Source of the DNA: DAOOVD01 sp035369845
GTDB taxonomy: Bacteria; Bacillota; Desulfotomaculia; Desulfotomaculales; Pelotomaculaceae
Direction of reading: 5' to 3'
NCBI GenBank assembly: GCA_035369845.1
Contig: DAOOVD010000017.1
Span: 1-45,322 of the forward strand
Length of the DNA: 45,322 bases
The position numbers and the translations under genes were made by a program. The notes beneath the pieces were generated by a model. It did not search any database, had not been told where the DNA came from, and saw nothing but the letters and a program-made list of their open reading frames with translations. Positions 32,277 to 40,875 of this stretch are shown piece after piece; the first letter of the stretch is position 1, and every line of letters starts with the position of its first letter.

Positions 32277-33064
32277 TCGATACCGCTCTCCTTCTCAGCC
32301 CCTTCCTCCGCTTTTTGGGCTTTAGGTTTCAAAAAGGCGTTCAGCCGCTCGCGGATCAATATGGGGTTGTAACCGGCCTGGATTGACATAATCCCCTCCA
32401 GCATCAACTCTCTAAGCATTACTTCCTTTTTACTGAGGTTCTTTAGTTTTTCCGCAATGGGAAGCCATAAAACATTGGCTGAACCCACACCGTACAAGGT
32501 TGCCAAAAAAGCCAGGGCGATTGAAGGACCGAGAGTTTCAGGGCTCTCCAGGTTGCCCAGGACGTGGACCAGCCCCATGACGGTTCCGAGAATGCCCATG
32601 GTCGGCGCATATCCCCCGGCGGCTTCAAAAATGCTTGCCCCGATGTGGTGGCGCTCCTGAATGGCGTACATCTCCGTTTCCATAATCTGGCGGACCATTT
32701 CCGGGTCCGTACCGTCGACCACGAGCTGAATCCCTTTCCGCATAAATTTATCCTCTATTTGAGGAAGCTGGTTTTCAAGATACAAAAGCCCTTCCCGGCG
32801 CACTTTATCGGCCAGGCCGACGATTTGTTCAATCAAAGCCAACTCGTCAGGCAGTTTTTGAAATAATGTTATTTTCAGCAGCTTGGGCACAGACTTTATC
32901 TCATTTACTGAAAAACTGACAATGGTGGCCCCGATGGTGCCCCCGAAAACAATCAAAGCGGCCGTGGGCTTAAAAAGCGCCAAAAAGTGCCCGCCGTCCA
33001 GGATAAATGCCGCCACAAGGGAAACAACGGCTATAATAATGCCGCCTACAGTTGTTATCTCCAC
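32273..33064 (-). CDS. motA: Flagellar stator protein MotA
   Basis: 263 aa, four membrane segments, with the cytoplasmic loop LADKVRREGLLYLENQLP and the MGILGTVMGLVHVL and FLATLYGVGSANVLWLPIAEKLK helices conserved in MotA/PomA. Uses the ion gradient to drive the rotor with MotB. GTG start at 33064 follows AAGGGG. A sigma-D-type promoter lies about 130 nt upstream, heading the motAB-cheWAB unit. Confidence 0.94.
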   Translation of the reverse strand: MEITTVGGIIIAVVSLVAAFILDGGHFLALFKPTAALIVFGGTIGATIVSFSVNEIKSVPKLLKITLFQKLPDELALIEQIVGLADKVRREGLLYLENQLPQIEDKFMRKGIQLVVDGTDPEMVRQIMETEMYAIQERHHIGASIFEAAGGYAPTMGILGTVMGLVHVLGNLESPETLGPSIALAFLATLYGVGSANVLWLPIAEKLKNLSKKEVMLRELMLEGIMSIQAGYNPILIRERLNAFLKPKAQKAEEGAEKESGIE

Positions 33065-33191
33065 GCAATATTAACCCCTTCCGTGTATTCAGGCCGAGAG
33101 ACCGATCAGATTAAGTCCTTTTTCGACATATTCCTTTTTATTCCTTTAATACCCGTCGTTTTTTCAACGGATAAAGCAGAAAGAAGAAGCC

Positions 33192-33218
33192 ATATCGTCA
33201 AAAAGTTGTTACACTTTG
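33192..33218 (-). promoter_or_regulatory. Sigma-D promoter of motA
   Basis: Minus strand CAAAGTGT-N11-GACGATAT, spacing exactly as in sigma-28 promoters, with a close -10. It is the only plausible promoter between hflX and motA that I see on this strand. Confidence 0.55.
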
Positions 33219-33255
33219 ATATTCGGCTGCCTCGCGCCGTTTATTAATACCTGTA

Positions 33256-33286
33256 AAAAATAATTAAGGCCAAAATCATGGCCTTG
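33256..33286 (-). terminator. Intrinsic terminator after hflX
   Basis: Minus strand AAGGCCA-N6-TGGCCTT followed by AATTATTTTTT. It separates the heat-shock/hflX side from the motility genes. Confidence 0.8.
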
Positions 33287-33296
33287 TTTTCCCGAT

Positions 33297-34559
33297 TCAC
33301 TCTTTCAGCCGGGCCTCCACCCTTTTGGCCCACACCGCGTCCACTTCAATATCCATCTCCACGCCCTCCTGCCCGTGCTTTTCTCTTACAACCTTCCCCC
33401 TCTTGTGCAGCAGGGAAACCAGACCGCTTTTTTTATATGGAATGAAAAAGGTTGTTCTGACGCGTCTGAATGATAAAGCGCCGGCTACGGCCCCGAGCAG
33501 TTCATCAAGGCCGGCGCCGGTCAAAGCTGAAATCCAGACGGTCTTGAGGCCGTTTTCCCTGTGCGGCGGATAGCCCGTTAAAAGGTCAGTCTTGTTGTAA
33601 ACCATAACGAGGGGTTTTCCGGCAGCGCCGAGAGACTCCAAAACGCGGTTGACCGCCTCAATCTGTCCCTCCATATTGGGATGGGAGGCGTCGACCACGT
33701 GGAGCAGAAGATCCGCCTCCGCCACCTCTTCAAGGGTTGCCCTGAACGCCGCCACCAGATGGTGGGGGAGATTTTGGATAAAACCCACCGTATCCGTCAA
33801 CAGAATTGTCTCCCCGCCCGGCAGGACCACCTTTCGCGTAGTTGGGTCCAGGGTCGCGAACAACTTGTCTTCCACCAGCACGTCGGCGCCGGTCAGCTTT
33901 TTTAAAATCGTCGACTTGCCGGCATTCGTATAGCCGACCAGGGCCGCCAGGGGAAAGGGGGTTTCTCTTCTGCCCCTTCTCAAAAGGTCGCGGTGTTTTT
34001 TTATCTCCCCGATCCCGGCGTTAAGCTCCGCTATCCTTTTACGTATGCGCCTGCGGTCGGTTTCCAGCCTGGTTTCGCCCGGGCCCCTGGTGCCTATGCC
34101 TCCCCCGAGACGGGACAATTCCGTCCCCCGACCGGTCAGCCGCGGCAGAAGATAATTCAACTGGGCGAGCTCTACCTGCAGCTTGCCTTCGCTGGTCCTC
34201 GCCCTGCGGGCGAAAATGTCCAGGATCAACTGGGTGCGGTCAATTACCCGCACCCCCGTGATGTCTTCCAGAGTGCGCAACTGGGCGGGAGAGAGCTCAC
34301 AATCGAAAATGAGCAGGTCGGCTCCGAGCTCCCGGCACAGCCCGGCAACTTGTCCGGCCTTGCCGCGACCCAGAAATGCGGCTGCGTCCGGCCTCTCCCT
34401 TTTTTGAACAACCGTTTGCAATACGTCCGCCCCGGCCGTGTCGGCAAGCCGGAACAGTTCTTCCAGTGAGTAAGCGGTTTCCTCCGGCTTGCCGCCCGGC
34501 AGCTCCACGCCGATCAGGATTGCTTTCTCACGCCCGCCTTGAGGACTGTTCTCCAACAT
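33297..34559 (-). CDS. hflX: Ribosome-associated GTPase HflX
   Basis: 420 aa. HflX splits stalled ribosomes, often under heat stress. N-terminal HflX domain (FLGRGKAGQVAGL, DCELSPAQLRTLE, LDIFARRARTSEGKLQVELAQL) then a glycine-rich linker GGGIGTRGPGETRLETDRR and a GTPase domain: GYTNAGKST (G1), FATLDPTTR (G2), DTVGF (G3), YNKTD (G4), SALTG (G5). The C-terminal ~60 residues form the usual small extension. Neighbouring heat-shock genes fit its role. Confidence 0.95.
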   Translation of the reverse strand: MLENSPQGGREKAILIGVELPGGKPEETAYSLEELFRLADTAGADVLQTVVQKRERPDAAAFLGRGKAGQVAGLCRELGADLLIFDCELSPAQLRTLEDITGVRVIDRTQLILDIFARRARTSEGKLQVELAQLNYLLPRLTGRGTELSRLGGGIGTRGPGETRLETDRRRIRKRIAELNAGIGEIKKHRDLLRRGRRETPFPLAALVGYTNAGKSTILKKLTGADVLVEDKLFATLDPTTRKVVLPGGETILLTDTVGFIQNLPHHLVAAFRATLEEVAEADLLLHVVDASHPNMEGQIEAVNRVLESLGAAGKPLVMVYNKTDLLTGYPPHRENGLKTVWISALTGAGLDELLGAVAGALSFRRVRTTFFIPYKKSGLVSLLHKRGKVVREKHGQEGVEMDIEVDAVWAKRVEARLKE

Positions 34560-34621
34560 ACTCTCTCCTTTTTACCGCCCCCAGGTTCGACGCCCCGACC
34601 CCCCGTTTGTGGTTGTATGTA

Positions 34622-35746
34622 TCAAATTTTTATCAGCTCATACTTCCTGGTGCCGAGACCGATCTCCTCGGCGTATGAAAGCTGGCGGCTCCAGTCTATT
34701 TCCGGGTAAAGGGCGCGGAACTTGTCCTGTACGTTCCCCCTGCCCTCCAGCCGGTTATTCGGGAGCGGTTTTTCGCGGTTGATCAGGTCGATGCAGGCCT
34801 GATCGATAGCCACGGGATCACGAGAGGCGAAAATCCCTATGTCCCTGACAAGAGGCGCGTCGCTCCAGCCGTAGCAGTCACAATCAGGCGATATGTTGGT
34901 GGCGAAAGTGATAAAACCGTACTTGCCCTTCTTGTTGTCCAGGACGCCTTGTGCGTATTCAACAATTTTCTCCTGAATGATGTCCGGTTCGGTCTTCCAG
35001 TTGATGCCGATTGCGTGATACGGGCAGGTTACCGTGCACTCGCCGCACCCGATGCATTTACCGGTGTCCACTACGGACACCTTGTCCCGCACCCCGATGG
35101 CCCCCGCCGGACACCACCGGCTGCACTTGTCGCAGCCCCTGCATTTGGCCGGGTTGACCGAGGGAAGCACGTCGGAGTGCATCATCTGTTTGCCGCTCCT
35201 TGAGCCGCAGCCCATCCCCAGGTTTTTTAAAACCCCGCCGAATCCGGTCATCTCGTGTCCTTTAAAATGAGTGACCGCGATTAAGGCGTCCGCATGGTAG
35301 ACCGCCGAAGCGATCTTAACCTCCTTGAAGTTTTTCCTGTTGACCTCCACGCTGATAAAATCCTTACCGGTCAATCCGTCGGCTATTATGACGGGAGCGT
35401 CCACCACCGCGAAATCAAAACCGTTGAGTATTGCCGTCTGCAGATGGTCAACCGCATTTGACCGGGTTCCGAAGTAAAGGGTGTTGGCGTCCGTCAAAAA
35501 AGGCAGTCCCCCCGCTTTCTTCACGAGGTTCACCACCCGGCGCAAAAACTGCGGGCGGATGTAACCGGTGTTGCCCGCTTCGCCGAAATGAAGCTTGACC
35601 GCCACCAGATCCCCGGGCTCAATCGCCTGCTGCAGGCCCGCTTTCTCAAACAAAGCCTCAACCTTGTCCAGCAGGCTTTTCCCGTGTCCGGCCCGCATAT
35701 CGGCAAAAAACACAGGGGACGGTCCCCTTCCGGTATTTTCAGCCAT
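34622..35746 (-). CDS. DUF362 protein with two 4Fe-4S clusters
   Basis: 374 aa. N-terminal DUF362 domain (VAVKLHFGEAGNTGYIRPQFLR, THFKGHEMTGFGGVLKNLGMGC) followed by a ferredoxin-like pair: CRGCDKCSRWCPAGAIGV and CIGCGECTVTCPYHAIGI, each CxxCxxCxxxCP, able to hold two [4Fe-4S]. The C-terminus continues the DUF362 fold (DIGIFASRDPVAIDQACIDL). Function unknown; likely soluble electron-transfer or assembly role in anaerobes. ATG start lies 7 nt after the small ORF stop. Confidence 0.88.
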   Translation of the reverse strand: MAENTGRGPSPVFFADMRAGHGKSLLDKVEALFEKAGLQQAIEPGDLVAVKLHFGEAGNTGYIRPQFLRRVVNLVKKAGGLPFLTDANTLYFGTRSNAVDHLQTAILNGFDFAVVDAPVIIADGLTGKDFISVEVNRKNFKEVKIASAVYHADALIAVTHFKGHEMTGFGGVLKNLGMGCGSRSGKQMMHSDVLPSVNPAKCRGCDKCSRWCPAGAIGVRDKVSVVDTGKCIGCGECTVTCPYHAIGINWKTEPDIIQEKIVEYAQGVLDNKKGKYGFITFATNISPDCDCYGWSDAPLVRDIGIFASRDPVAIDQACIDLINREKPLPNNRLEGRGNVQDKFRALYPEIDWSRQLSYAEEIGLGTRKYELIKI

Positions 35747-35752
35747 TTACAA

Positions 35753-35815
35753 TTACCCCCCAGCGATTATTAGCCAGGCAAACCCGGCAAGAAAAAATTC
35801 TATAATCTTTTTCAT
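35753..35815 (-). CDS. Possible 20-aa hydrophobic peptide
   Basis: An ATG preceded by AAGGAAGGA opens a 20-codon frame, MKKIIEFFLAGF followed by AWLIIAGG and TAA, just upstream of the DUF362 gene. It has the composition of a single membrane helix with a basic N-terminus. It may be a leader peptide coupling translation or a small membrane protein, or chance; no homologue is recognised. Confidence 0.35.
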   Translation of the reverse strand: MKKIIEFFLAGFAWLIIAGG

Positions 35816-35897
35816 ATTCCTTCCTTCTTCATTATGCCTGACTCCCGAAAGGTTATGCCGCCCTGCAACATCCGCGCTTTCATCCACGCTCCGATCA

Positions 35898-38501
35898 TTA
35901 TTCCGTTTCCGGCCGGCGGTTTTCAAATACAAGTTCCTTGCCGGTTTGATCCGTTTTGACGATAATCAGGCCGCCCGGAGTGTTTTTCCCTTCCAAAATG
36001 TACACGGACAGAGGGTTTTCAAGGCGCCGCTGGATTGTCCTCTTGAGCGGACGGGCGCCGTACACCGGATCGAACCCTTCCTCCGCGAGAAGCGCCCCGG
36101 CTTCGCCGGTTACCTCCAGGGACAGGCCGAGTTTCGCCAGCCTTTCCTTGAGCAGGTTCAACTGGATATCCACAATTTTTATTATCTGCTCCTTGCCCAA
36201 ATTATTAAAGATTACCACCTCGTCAACCCGGTTGAGGAATTCGGGCCGGAAATTGGCCCTCAACTCGTCCATCACGCGCGCCTCAAGCTGGGGCCGGGTG
36301 TCCTGCCTGACTTCGCGGAACCAGTGGCTGCCGAGGTTGGAAGTCATAATCACGACCGTGTTGCGGAAATCCACGGTTCTTCCGTGTCCGTCCGTCAGCC
36401 GCCCGTCGTCCAGAAGCTGCAGGAGAATGTTGAAAACATCGGGATGGGCTTTTTCAATTTCGTCAAAGAGGATCACGGCGTAAGGACGGCGTCTTACGGC
36501 TTCGGTCAACTGACCGCCTTCGTCGTATCCCACGTAACCCGGAGGAGCGCCAATCAATCGCGCAACCGTGTGCTTTTCCATATACTCGCTCATATCGAAG
36601 CGAAGCATGGCTCTCTCGTCGTTAAAGAGGAAGCGGGCCAGGGCTCTCGCCAGCTCAGTCTTGCCGACACCGGTCGGGCCGAGAAAGATGAACGACCCCA
36701 TCGGCCGGTCGGGGTCCGAAACCCCCGCCCGCGCCCGGCGGATCGCGTCGGAAACCACCCGGACCGCCCGGTCCTGGCCGACAACCCTTTCCTTGAGGAG
36801 TTCCTCCATTCTCAGCAGCTTCTGGACCTCTCCCTCCAGCATCCTGGACACGGGGATCCCCGTCCATTTTGCCACCACCTCGGCGATATCCTCTTCGTCA
36901 ACCTCCTCCTTGAGCATCCTGTGTGTCTTTTGCAAATCCTCCAGCTTTTCGTTATAGTGCTGAAGCCGCTTGTTGAGCTCAGGCATGACTCCGTAACGCA
37001 GTTCCGCCACCTTGCCCAGATCCGCCTCCCGCTCGGCGGCCTGCTCGGCCAGCCTGGTCTCTTCTATCCTCTCCTTAATTTCACGAAGGCTCTGAATAAG
37101 TTCCTTTTCCTTGCGCCAGTGCTCCTTGAGCTCGTCCATTTTGGACCGCAGGCCCTGCAGCTCCGTCTCCATCTTCTGCAGGCGCTCCCGGCTCCCTTTG
37201 TCCTGCTCCTTGGCCAGCGCCTGTCTTTCCACTTCAAGCTGTTTCACCCGGCGGTCGATCTCGTCGATTTCGGTAGGCATGCTGTCAATTTCAATACGCA
37301 GGCGGGAAGCCGCCTCATCGACCAGGTCGATGGCCTTGTCGGGCAGAAACCGCTCTGAAATGTAGCGGTGCGAAAGCGTGGCAGCCGCCACCAGGGCGGC
37401 GTCCTTTATCCTGACGCCGTGGTGCACCTCGTATTTTTCCTTGAGCCCCCTCAAGATGGCGATAGTGTCCTCGACGCCCGGCTCTCCCACGTATACCGGC
37501 TGGAACCGGCGCTCCAGGGCCGCATCCTTTTCAACATGCTTGCGGTATTCATCCAACGTGGTGGCGCCGACACAGCGCAGTTCGCCCCTGGCCAATGCGG
37601 GCTTGAGCATGTTCGCGGCGTCCACCGCTCCTTCCGCGGCTCCAGCCCCGACCAGGGTGTGCAGTTCGTCAATGAAAAGCACAATCTCTCCCTGAGCCTC
37701 GGTAATCTCCTTCAAAACCGCCTTGAGGCGGTCCTCAAACTCTCCCCTGTATTTGGACCCGGCTATCAGCGCCCCCATATCCAGACCAAGCAAACGCTTA
37801 TTTCTCAGGCTGTCCGGAATATCCCCGCTCACAATCCGCTGGGCAAGACCTTCCACGATGGCCGTCTTGCCGACTCCCGGCTCTCCGATGAGAACAGGGT
37901 TGTTTTTGGTCCGCCTGGAAAGAACCTGGATTACCCTGCGAATCTCCTCGTCCCTTCCAATCACCGGATCGAGCTTTCCCTTGCGGGCCAGGTCGGTCAG
38001 GTTCCTGGTGAAGCGGCTGAGAGCCTGGTACTTGTCCTCGGGGTTCTGGTCCGTAACGCGCTGGCTACCCCTTATTTCAACCAGTATTTTATATATCCTG
38101 TCCTGGGTGGCTCCCCGGGAACGCAGGATCTTTCCCGCCTCTCCCCCTTTTTGGGCTACCATTCCCAGTAAAATATGCTCGGTGCTGAGGTATTCATCTT
38201 TAAGCCTTTCAGCCTCTTTCCAGGCGAGCTCCACAATTTCGGAAAGCTCCCGGGAAACGTAAAACCCACCCGCGCCGTGCACTTTGGGCAGGCGGTCCAC
38301 CGCGGCCTCGACCTGCTTCTTCAACCCCCCGACGTCTATCTCGAGCTTCTGCAGAACAGGCCTGACAATCCCCTCCTCCTGTTCAAGCAGGCCGAGAAGA
38401 AGGTGCACGCCTTCCATCTGCTGATGGCCGCGCTGCCCCATAATCCTCTGGGCGGTTTCAAACGCTTCCTGGGTTTTCAGAGTGAGCTTATCCAGCCTCA
38501 T
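35898..38501 (-). CDS. clpB: ATP-dependent disaggregase ClpB
   Basis: 867 aa. Hexameric AAA+ disaggregase acting with DnaK/DnaJ. N-terminal Clp repeats (1-150); first AAA module with GEPGVGKTAIVEG; a coiled M-domain (about 410-525, long Glu/Lys/Arg heptads) that distinguishes ClpB from ClpC; second AAA module with GPTGVGKTELARAL and DFRNTVVIMTSNLGS; conserved GARPLKRTIQ at the end. ATG 38501 follows GGAGG by 8 nt, an SD that lies inside the dnaJ C-terminal codons. Last gene of the hsp20-dnaJ-clpB unit. Confidence 0.96.
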   Translation of the reverse strand: MRLDKLTLKTQEAFETAQRIMGQRGHQQMEGVHLLLGLLEQEEGIVRPVLQKLEIDVGGLKKQVEAAVDRLPKVHGAGGFYVSRELSEIVELAWKEAERLKDEYLSTEHILLGMVAQKGGEAGKILRSRGATQDRIYKILVEIRGSQRVTDQNPEDKYQALSRFTRNLTDLARKGKLDPVIGRDEEIRRVIQVLSRRTKNNPVLIGEPGVGKTAIVEGLAQRIVSGDIPDSLRNKRLLGLDMGALIAGSKYRGEFEDRLKAVLKEITEAQGEIVLFIDELHTLVGAGAAEGAVDAANMLKPALARGELRCVGATTLDEYRKHVEKDAALERRFQPVYVGEPGVEDTIAILRGLKEKYEVHHGVRIKDAALVAAATLSHRYISERFLPDKAIDLVDEAASRLRIEIDSMPTEIDEIDRRVKQLEVERQALAKEQDKGSRERLQKMETELQGLRSKMDELKEHWRKEKELIQSLREIKERIEETRLAEQAAEREADLGKVAELRYGVMPELNKRLQHYNEKLEDLQKTHRMLKEEVDEEDIAEVVAKWTGIPVSRMLEGEVQKLLRMEELLKERVVGQDRAVRVVSDAIRRARAGVSDPDRPMGSFIFLGPTGVGKTELARALARFLFNDERAMLRFDMSEYMEKHTVARLIGAPPGYVGYDEGGQLTEAVRRRPYAVILFDEIEKAHPDVFNILLQLLDDGRLTDGHGRTVDFRNTVVIMTSNLGSHWFREVRQDTRPQLEARVMDELRANFRPEFLNRVDEVVIFNNLGKEQIIKIVDIQLNLLKERLAKLGLSLEVTGEAGALLAEEGFDPVYGARPLKRTIQRRLENPLSVYILEGKNTPGGLIIVKTDQTGKELVFENRRPETE

Positions 38502-38503
38502 GA

Positions 38504-39472
38504 TCAAACCCTCCTTTCAACTTTTTTGATCAGTCCCGCAAGACGCGCCCGCGGGTTTTCCCTGTTCATTTCCGCAAGCTGCTTATAGAGGTCCTGCTCC
38601 TTCTGGGTGACGGTTTCCGGAATCACTATCCTTACCCTGACCAGCAGGTTTCCGGGGTTGCCGCCGTCCGGCTCCGGCATTCCCAGGCCGCGCAGCCTGA
38701 AAACTTTGCCGCTTTGCGTCCCCGGCGGTATCTTCAAGGATACCGGCCCTTTCAAGGTCGGAATGTCCACCTTGCCGCCCAGCACCGCTTCCGTCACGGT
38801 GACGGGCATCTCGCATTCCAGGTCGCTGCCGTTCAACCGGAAAAGGGGGTGGGGTTTGAGGCTGACAGAAAGGTAGAGATCGCCGGCGGGGCCACCGGAC
38901 CTGCCGTTTTCCCCCTGCCCGGAAATACGCACCTTGTAGCCGTCCCTCACCCCGGCCGGGATTTTTACCTTCAAACGGCGGCCGTTGACCACGAGTTCTT
39001 TCTCAACCCCGGCATAGGCTTCCTCGAGGCTGAGTTCCAAAAGCGCCTCCGTGTCCGCCCCGCTCCCGCGCGCAGTCCTCCTTTCCCAGAAAAGATCAGT
39101 ATCCGTAAAAGGATCGAGATCGCCGAAAAACATTTTAAAAAAGTCGCTAAAACCCCCGTAGCCGGGACTTTCAAAGTGAAACCGGATACCGTCGGGGCCG
39201 GCCCCCCTCCAATTTCTGCGGCCTTGCCGGTACGCGCTCCAGTCAAAATTCTGCCAGTCCGGGCCGATTTCATCGTATCTCTTTCTCTTTTCAGGATCGC
39301 TCAGAACTTCGTAAGCCTCGCTTATTTCCTTAAAGCGCTCCTCCGCCCTCCTGTCGCCCGGGTTCGCGTCCGGATGGTAGCGGCGGGCGAGTTCCCGGTA
39401 AGCCTTTTTTATTGCTTTGGCGTCGGCTTTCCTGTCAACCCCGAGTATTTTGTAATAATCCTTGTACTGCAT
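38504..39472 (-). CDS. DnaJ/CbpA-type co-chaperone (class B J-protein)
   Basis: 322 aa. J-domain at residues 1-70 with the HPD motif (YHPDANPGDRRAEERFKEI); glycine/phenylalanine-rich linker (GYGGFSDFFKMFFGD); C-terminal substrate-binding domains (VKIPAGVRDGYKVRISGQG, LKIPPGTQSGKVFRLRGLGM). It lacks the four-Cys zinc finger of DnaJ class A, so it is CbpA-like. Its stop is 2 nt before the clpB ATG, and hsp20 is upstream. Confidence 0.9.
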   Translation of the reverse strand: MQYKDYYKILGVDRKADAKAIKKAYRELARRYHPDANPGDRRAEERFKEISEAYEVLSDPEKRKRYDEIGPDWQNFDWSAYRQGRRNWRGAGPDGIRFHFESPGYGGFSDFFKMFFGDLDPFTDTDLFWERRTARGSGADTEALLELSLEEAYAGVEKELVVNGRRLKVKIPAGVRDGYKVRISGQGENGRSGGPAGDLYLSVSLKPHPLFRLNGSDLECEMPVTVTEAVLGGKVDIPTLKGPVSLKIPPGTQSGKVFRLRGLGMPEPDGGNPGNLLVRVRIVIPETVTQKEQDLYKQLAEMNRENPRARLAGLIKKVERRV

Positions 39473-39573
39473 ACCGGTTTCACCTCCTCACTTTCTAAAA
39501 AAGTTTTAACCGCCTACAAAAAAGCGAGGGTTTCTTCCCCCGTTAAAGGACAAACTGCCGGGAACCGTTCAAT

Positions 39574-40023
39574 TTATCCTTCAATGTCAATCGTGAGCTC
39601 TTTCTTCTTTCCTTCTTCTTTCGGAAGGGTAATTTCCAGTACGCCGTCCTGATAGCGGGCCTTGATCCCGTCCTGTTTTACGGGAATGTCAACCGTAAAC
39701 GACCTGGACAGAGACCCGTAGCTCCGCTCGATCCTGAGGAAATTGGCGCCTTCCTCCTTTTCTTCCTTCTTGCGTTCACCCCGGATGGTCAGCAAATTGT
39801 CGGAGAAACTGACCTTGATGTCCTCCTTGTTTACTCCCGGCAACTCCGCCTTTACCAGGACAGCGTCGGGAGTTTCCTTGATGTCGACTGGAAAAGTTCC
39901 CCCCTGGGCAAGGGCGCCTCCCTCCGGCGCCTTGAACAGGCGCAGGTTCTCGTCAAAAAGCCTGTTGACCGCATGCTGCAGTCCCGCCAATTCACGGAAG
40001 GGATCCCACCTGATCAAAGCCAT
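39574..40023 (-). CDS. Small heat shock protein (Hsp20/alpha-crystallin)
   Basis: 149 aa. Holdase chaperone that binds unfolding proteins. Alpha-crystallin domain from about residue 45 (DIKETPDAVLVKAELPGVNKEDIKVSF, LTIRGERKKEEKEE, YQDGVLEITLPK). N-terminal MALIRWDPFRELAGLQ is typical of this subfamily. ATG 40023 (SD GGGAGG) is preferred to the longer reading. First gene of the CtsR-type operon. Confidence 0.94.
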   Translation of the reverse strand: MALIRWDPFRELAGLQHAVNRLFDENLRLFKAPEGGALAQGGTFPVDIKETPDAVLVKAELPGVNKEDIKVSFSDNLLTIRGERKKEEKEEGANFLRIERSYGSLSRSFTVDIPVKQDGIKARYQDGVLEITLPKEEGKKKELTIDIEG

Positions 40024-40091
40024 CCAAAACACCTCCCAATTTTATTATATAAAATTCAGGCTCCCGGCAGTCTCAACCGCATTTATTTGAT

Positions 40092-40108
40092 TTTGACTAA
40101 TCTTGACC
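40092..40108 (-). promoter_or_regulatory. CtsR operator
   Basis: Minus strand GGTCAAG-ATT-AGTCAAA, a tandem heptad matching the CtsR box (RGTCAAA-N3-RGTCAAA) with one mismatch. It lies immediately downstream of the -10 box, where bound CtsR would block transcription of hsp20-dnaJ-clpB until heat inactivates it. Confidence 0.7.
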
Positions 40109-40110
40109 TT

Positions 40111-40139
40111 AGTATAAAACACTCCCGCCAAAATGTCAA
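40111..40139 (-). promoter_or_regulatory. Sigma-A promoter of hsp20-dnaJ-clpB
   Basis: Minus strand TTGACA (40134-40139) and TATACT (40111-40116) at exactly 17 nt spacing, a near-perfect vegetative promoter, directly abutting the CtsR box. Confidence 0.8.
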
Positions 40140-40237
40140 TAATCCCCACTTCTCTTAATTAAATTTTTCCCTGAACTTTTCAGTTTTAGCCTTGGGCGCA
40201 CGCCGGTTTTTCCTCTCCGGGCCGCCGGAAAATAAGG

Positions 40238-40266
40238 AAATATTCGGCGATATACAAGCATACACA
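40238..40266 (+). promoter_or_regulatory. Possible sigma-E (sporulation) promoter
   Basis: AAATATT-N14-CATACACA resembles mother-cell sigma-E promoters (KMATATT-N14-CATACANT), about 30 nt before the next gene's start. Two mismatches make this tentative. Confidence 0.3.
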
Positions 40267-40295
40267 TACAACAAAAAGAGAAAGGAGGGAAAGAA

Positions 40296-40712
40296 ATGAA
40301 AATCTTCAACGCCGCATTGGCCGGCCTGGTTACGGGGTTTCTTCTTTACTTGCTGGTCTCCCTGGCAAACATCGGGAACGCGTTTGTTCTGTTCCTGGCC
40401 GGCTGGGCCATATTCGCCTGCCTGTTTTACCGGGGCGCCGGGTCAATCAAAAGGATCTGGGCGAGGGCGTGCCTGGCCGCCGCCGTTGAATGCCTGGTGA
40501 TGCCGCTGGCATCCTGGTTTTTGCCTTTTTTTTACGGCGAACAGGCCGTATTAGCCGCCAGGCAGGGGGTTGAGGCAGCGGGACAGGCTTTCGGCTCGGC
40601 TCTTGGAGGCGGGATGATAAATATATTGGCGGGCTACACGGGATTGCTCATAGGATTCCTGCTCCTGGCAACCGCCTATTTCTCACTCAGGCCTGCAAGA
40701 AGAAAACGCTAG
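40296..40712 (+). CDS. Small membrane protein of unknown function
   Basis: 138 aa with four likely membrane helices (around 7-25, 28-46, 57-77, 107-130), a short loop FYGEQAVLAARQGVEA and a basic C-terminus RPARRKR. It has some likeness to integral membrane proteins found near spore genes, but I do not recognise the family. SD AAAGGAGG lies 8 nt before ATG. The upstream bases may form a sigma-E promoter, and coat-protein genes follow within 1 kb, so a sporulation role is possible. A terminator ends it. Confidence 0.75.
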   Translation: MKIFNAALAGLVTGFLLYLLVSLANIGNAFVLFLAGWAIFACLFYRGAGSIKRIWARACLAAAVECLVMPLASWFLPFFYGEQAVLAARQGVEAAGQAFGSALGGGMINILAGYTGLLIGFLLLATAYFSLRPARRKR

Positions 40713-40776
40713 CCGGGACGGGCCAAGGCAGCCGGTTCGCGCCCCGCGTTCGCGTCTTTGAATAAATATGTGACGG

Positions 40777-40806
40777 ACCCGGTGAATTTCCGCACCGGGT
40801 TTTCTG
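40777..40806 (+). terminator. Intrinsic terminator of the membrane-protein gene
   Basis: ACCCGGTG-N8-CACCGGGT followed by TTTCTG. Confidence 0.85.
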
Positions 40807-40875
40807 TTCACAGGCAGTCCTTGCACACACGACATCCATAGATTAAAATGGAAGAAAAAGAGGAGGGAAAGAATC

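Noticed and set aside
35595..37358. 587-aa plus-strand ORF
   Set aside because: Antisense to clpB and the DUF362 gene; no motif or SD supports it.
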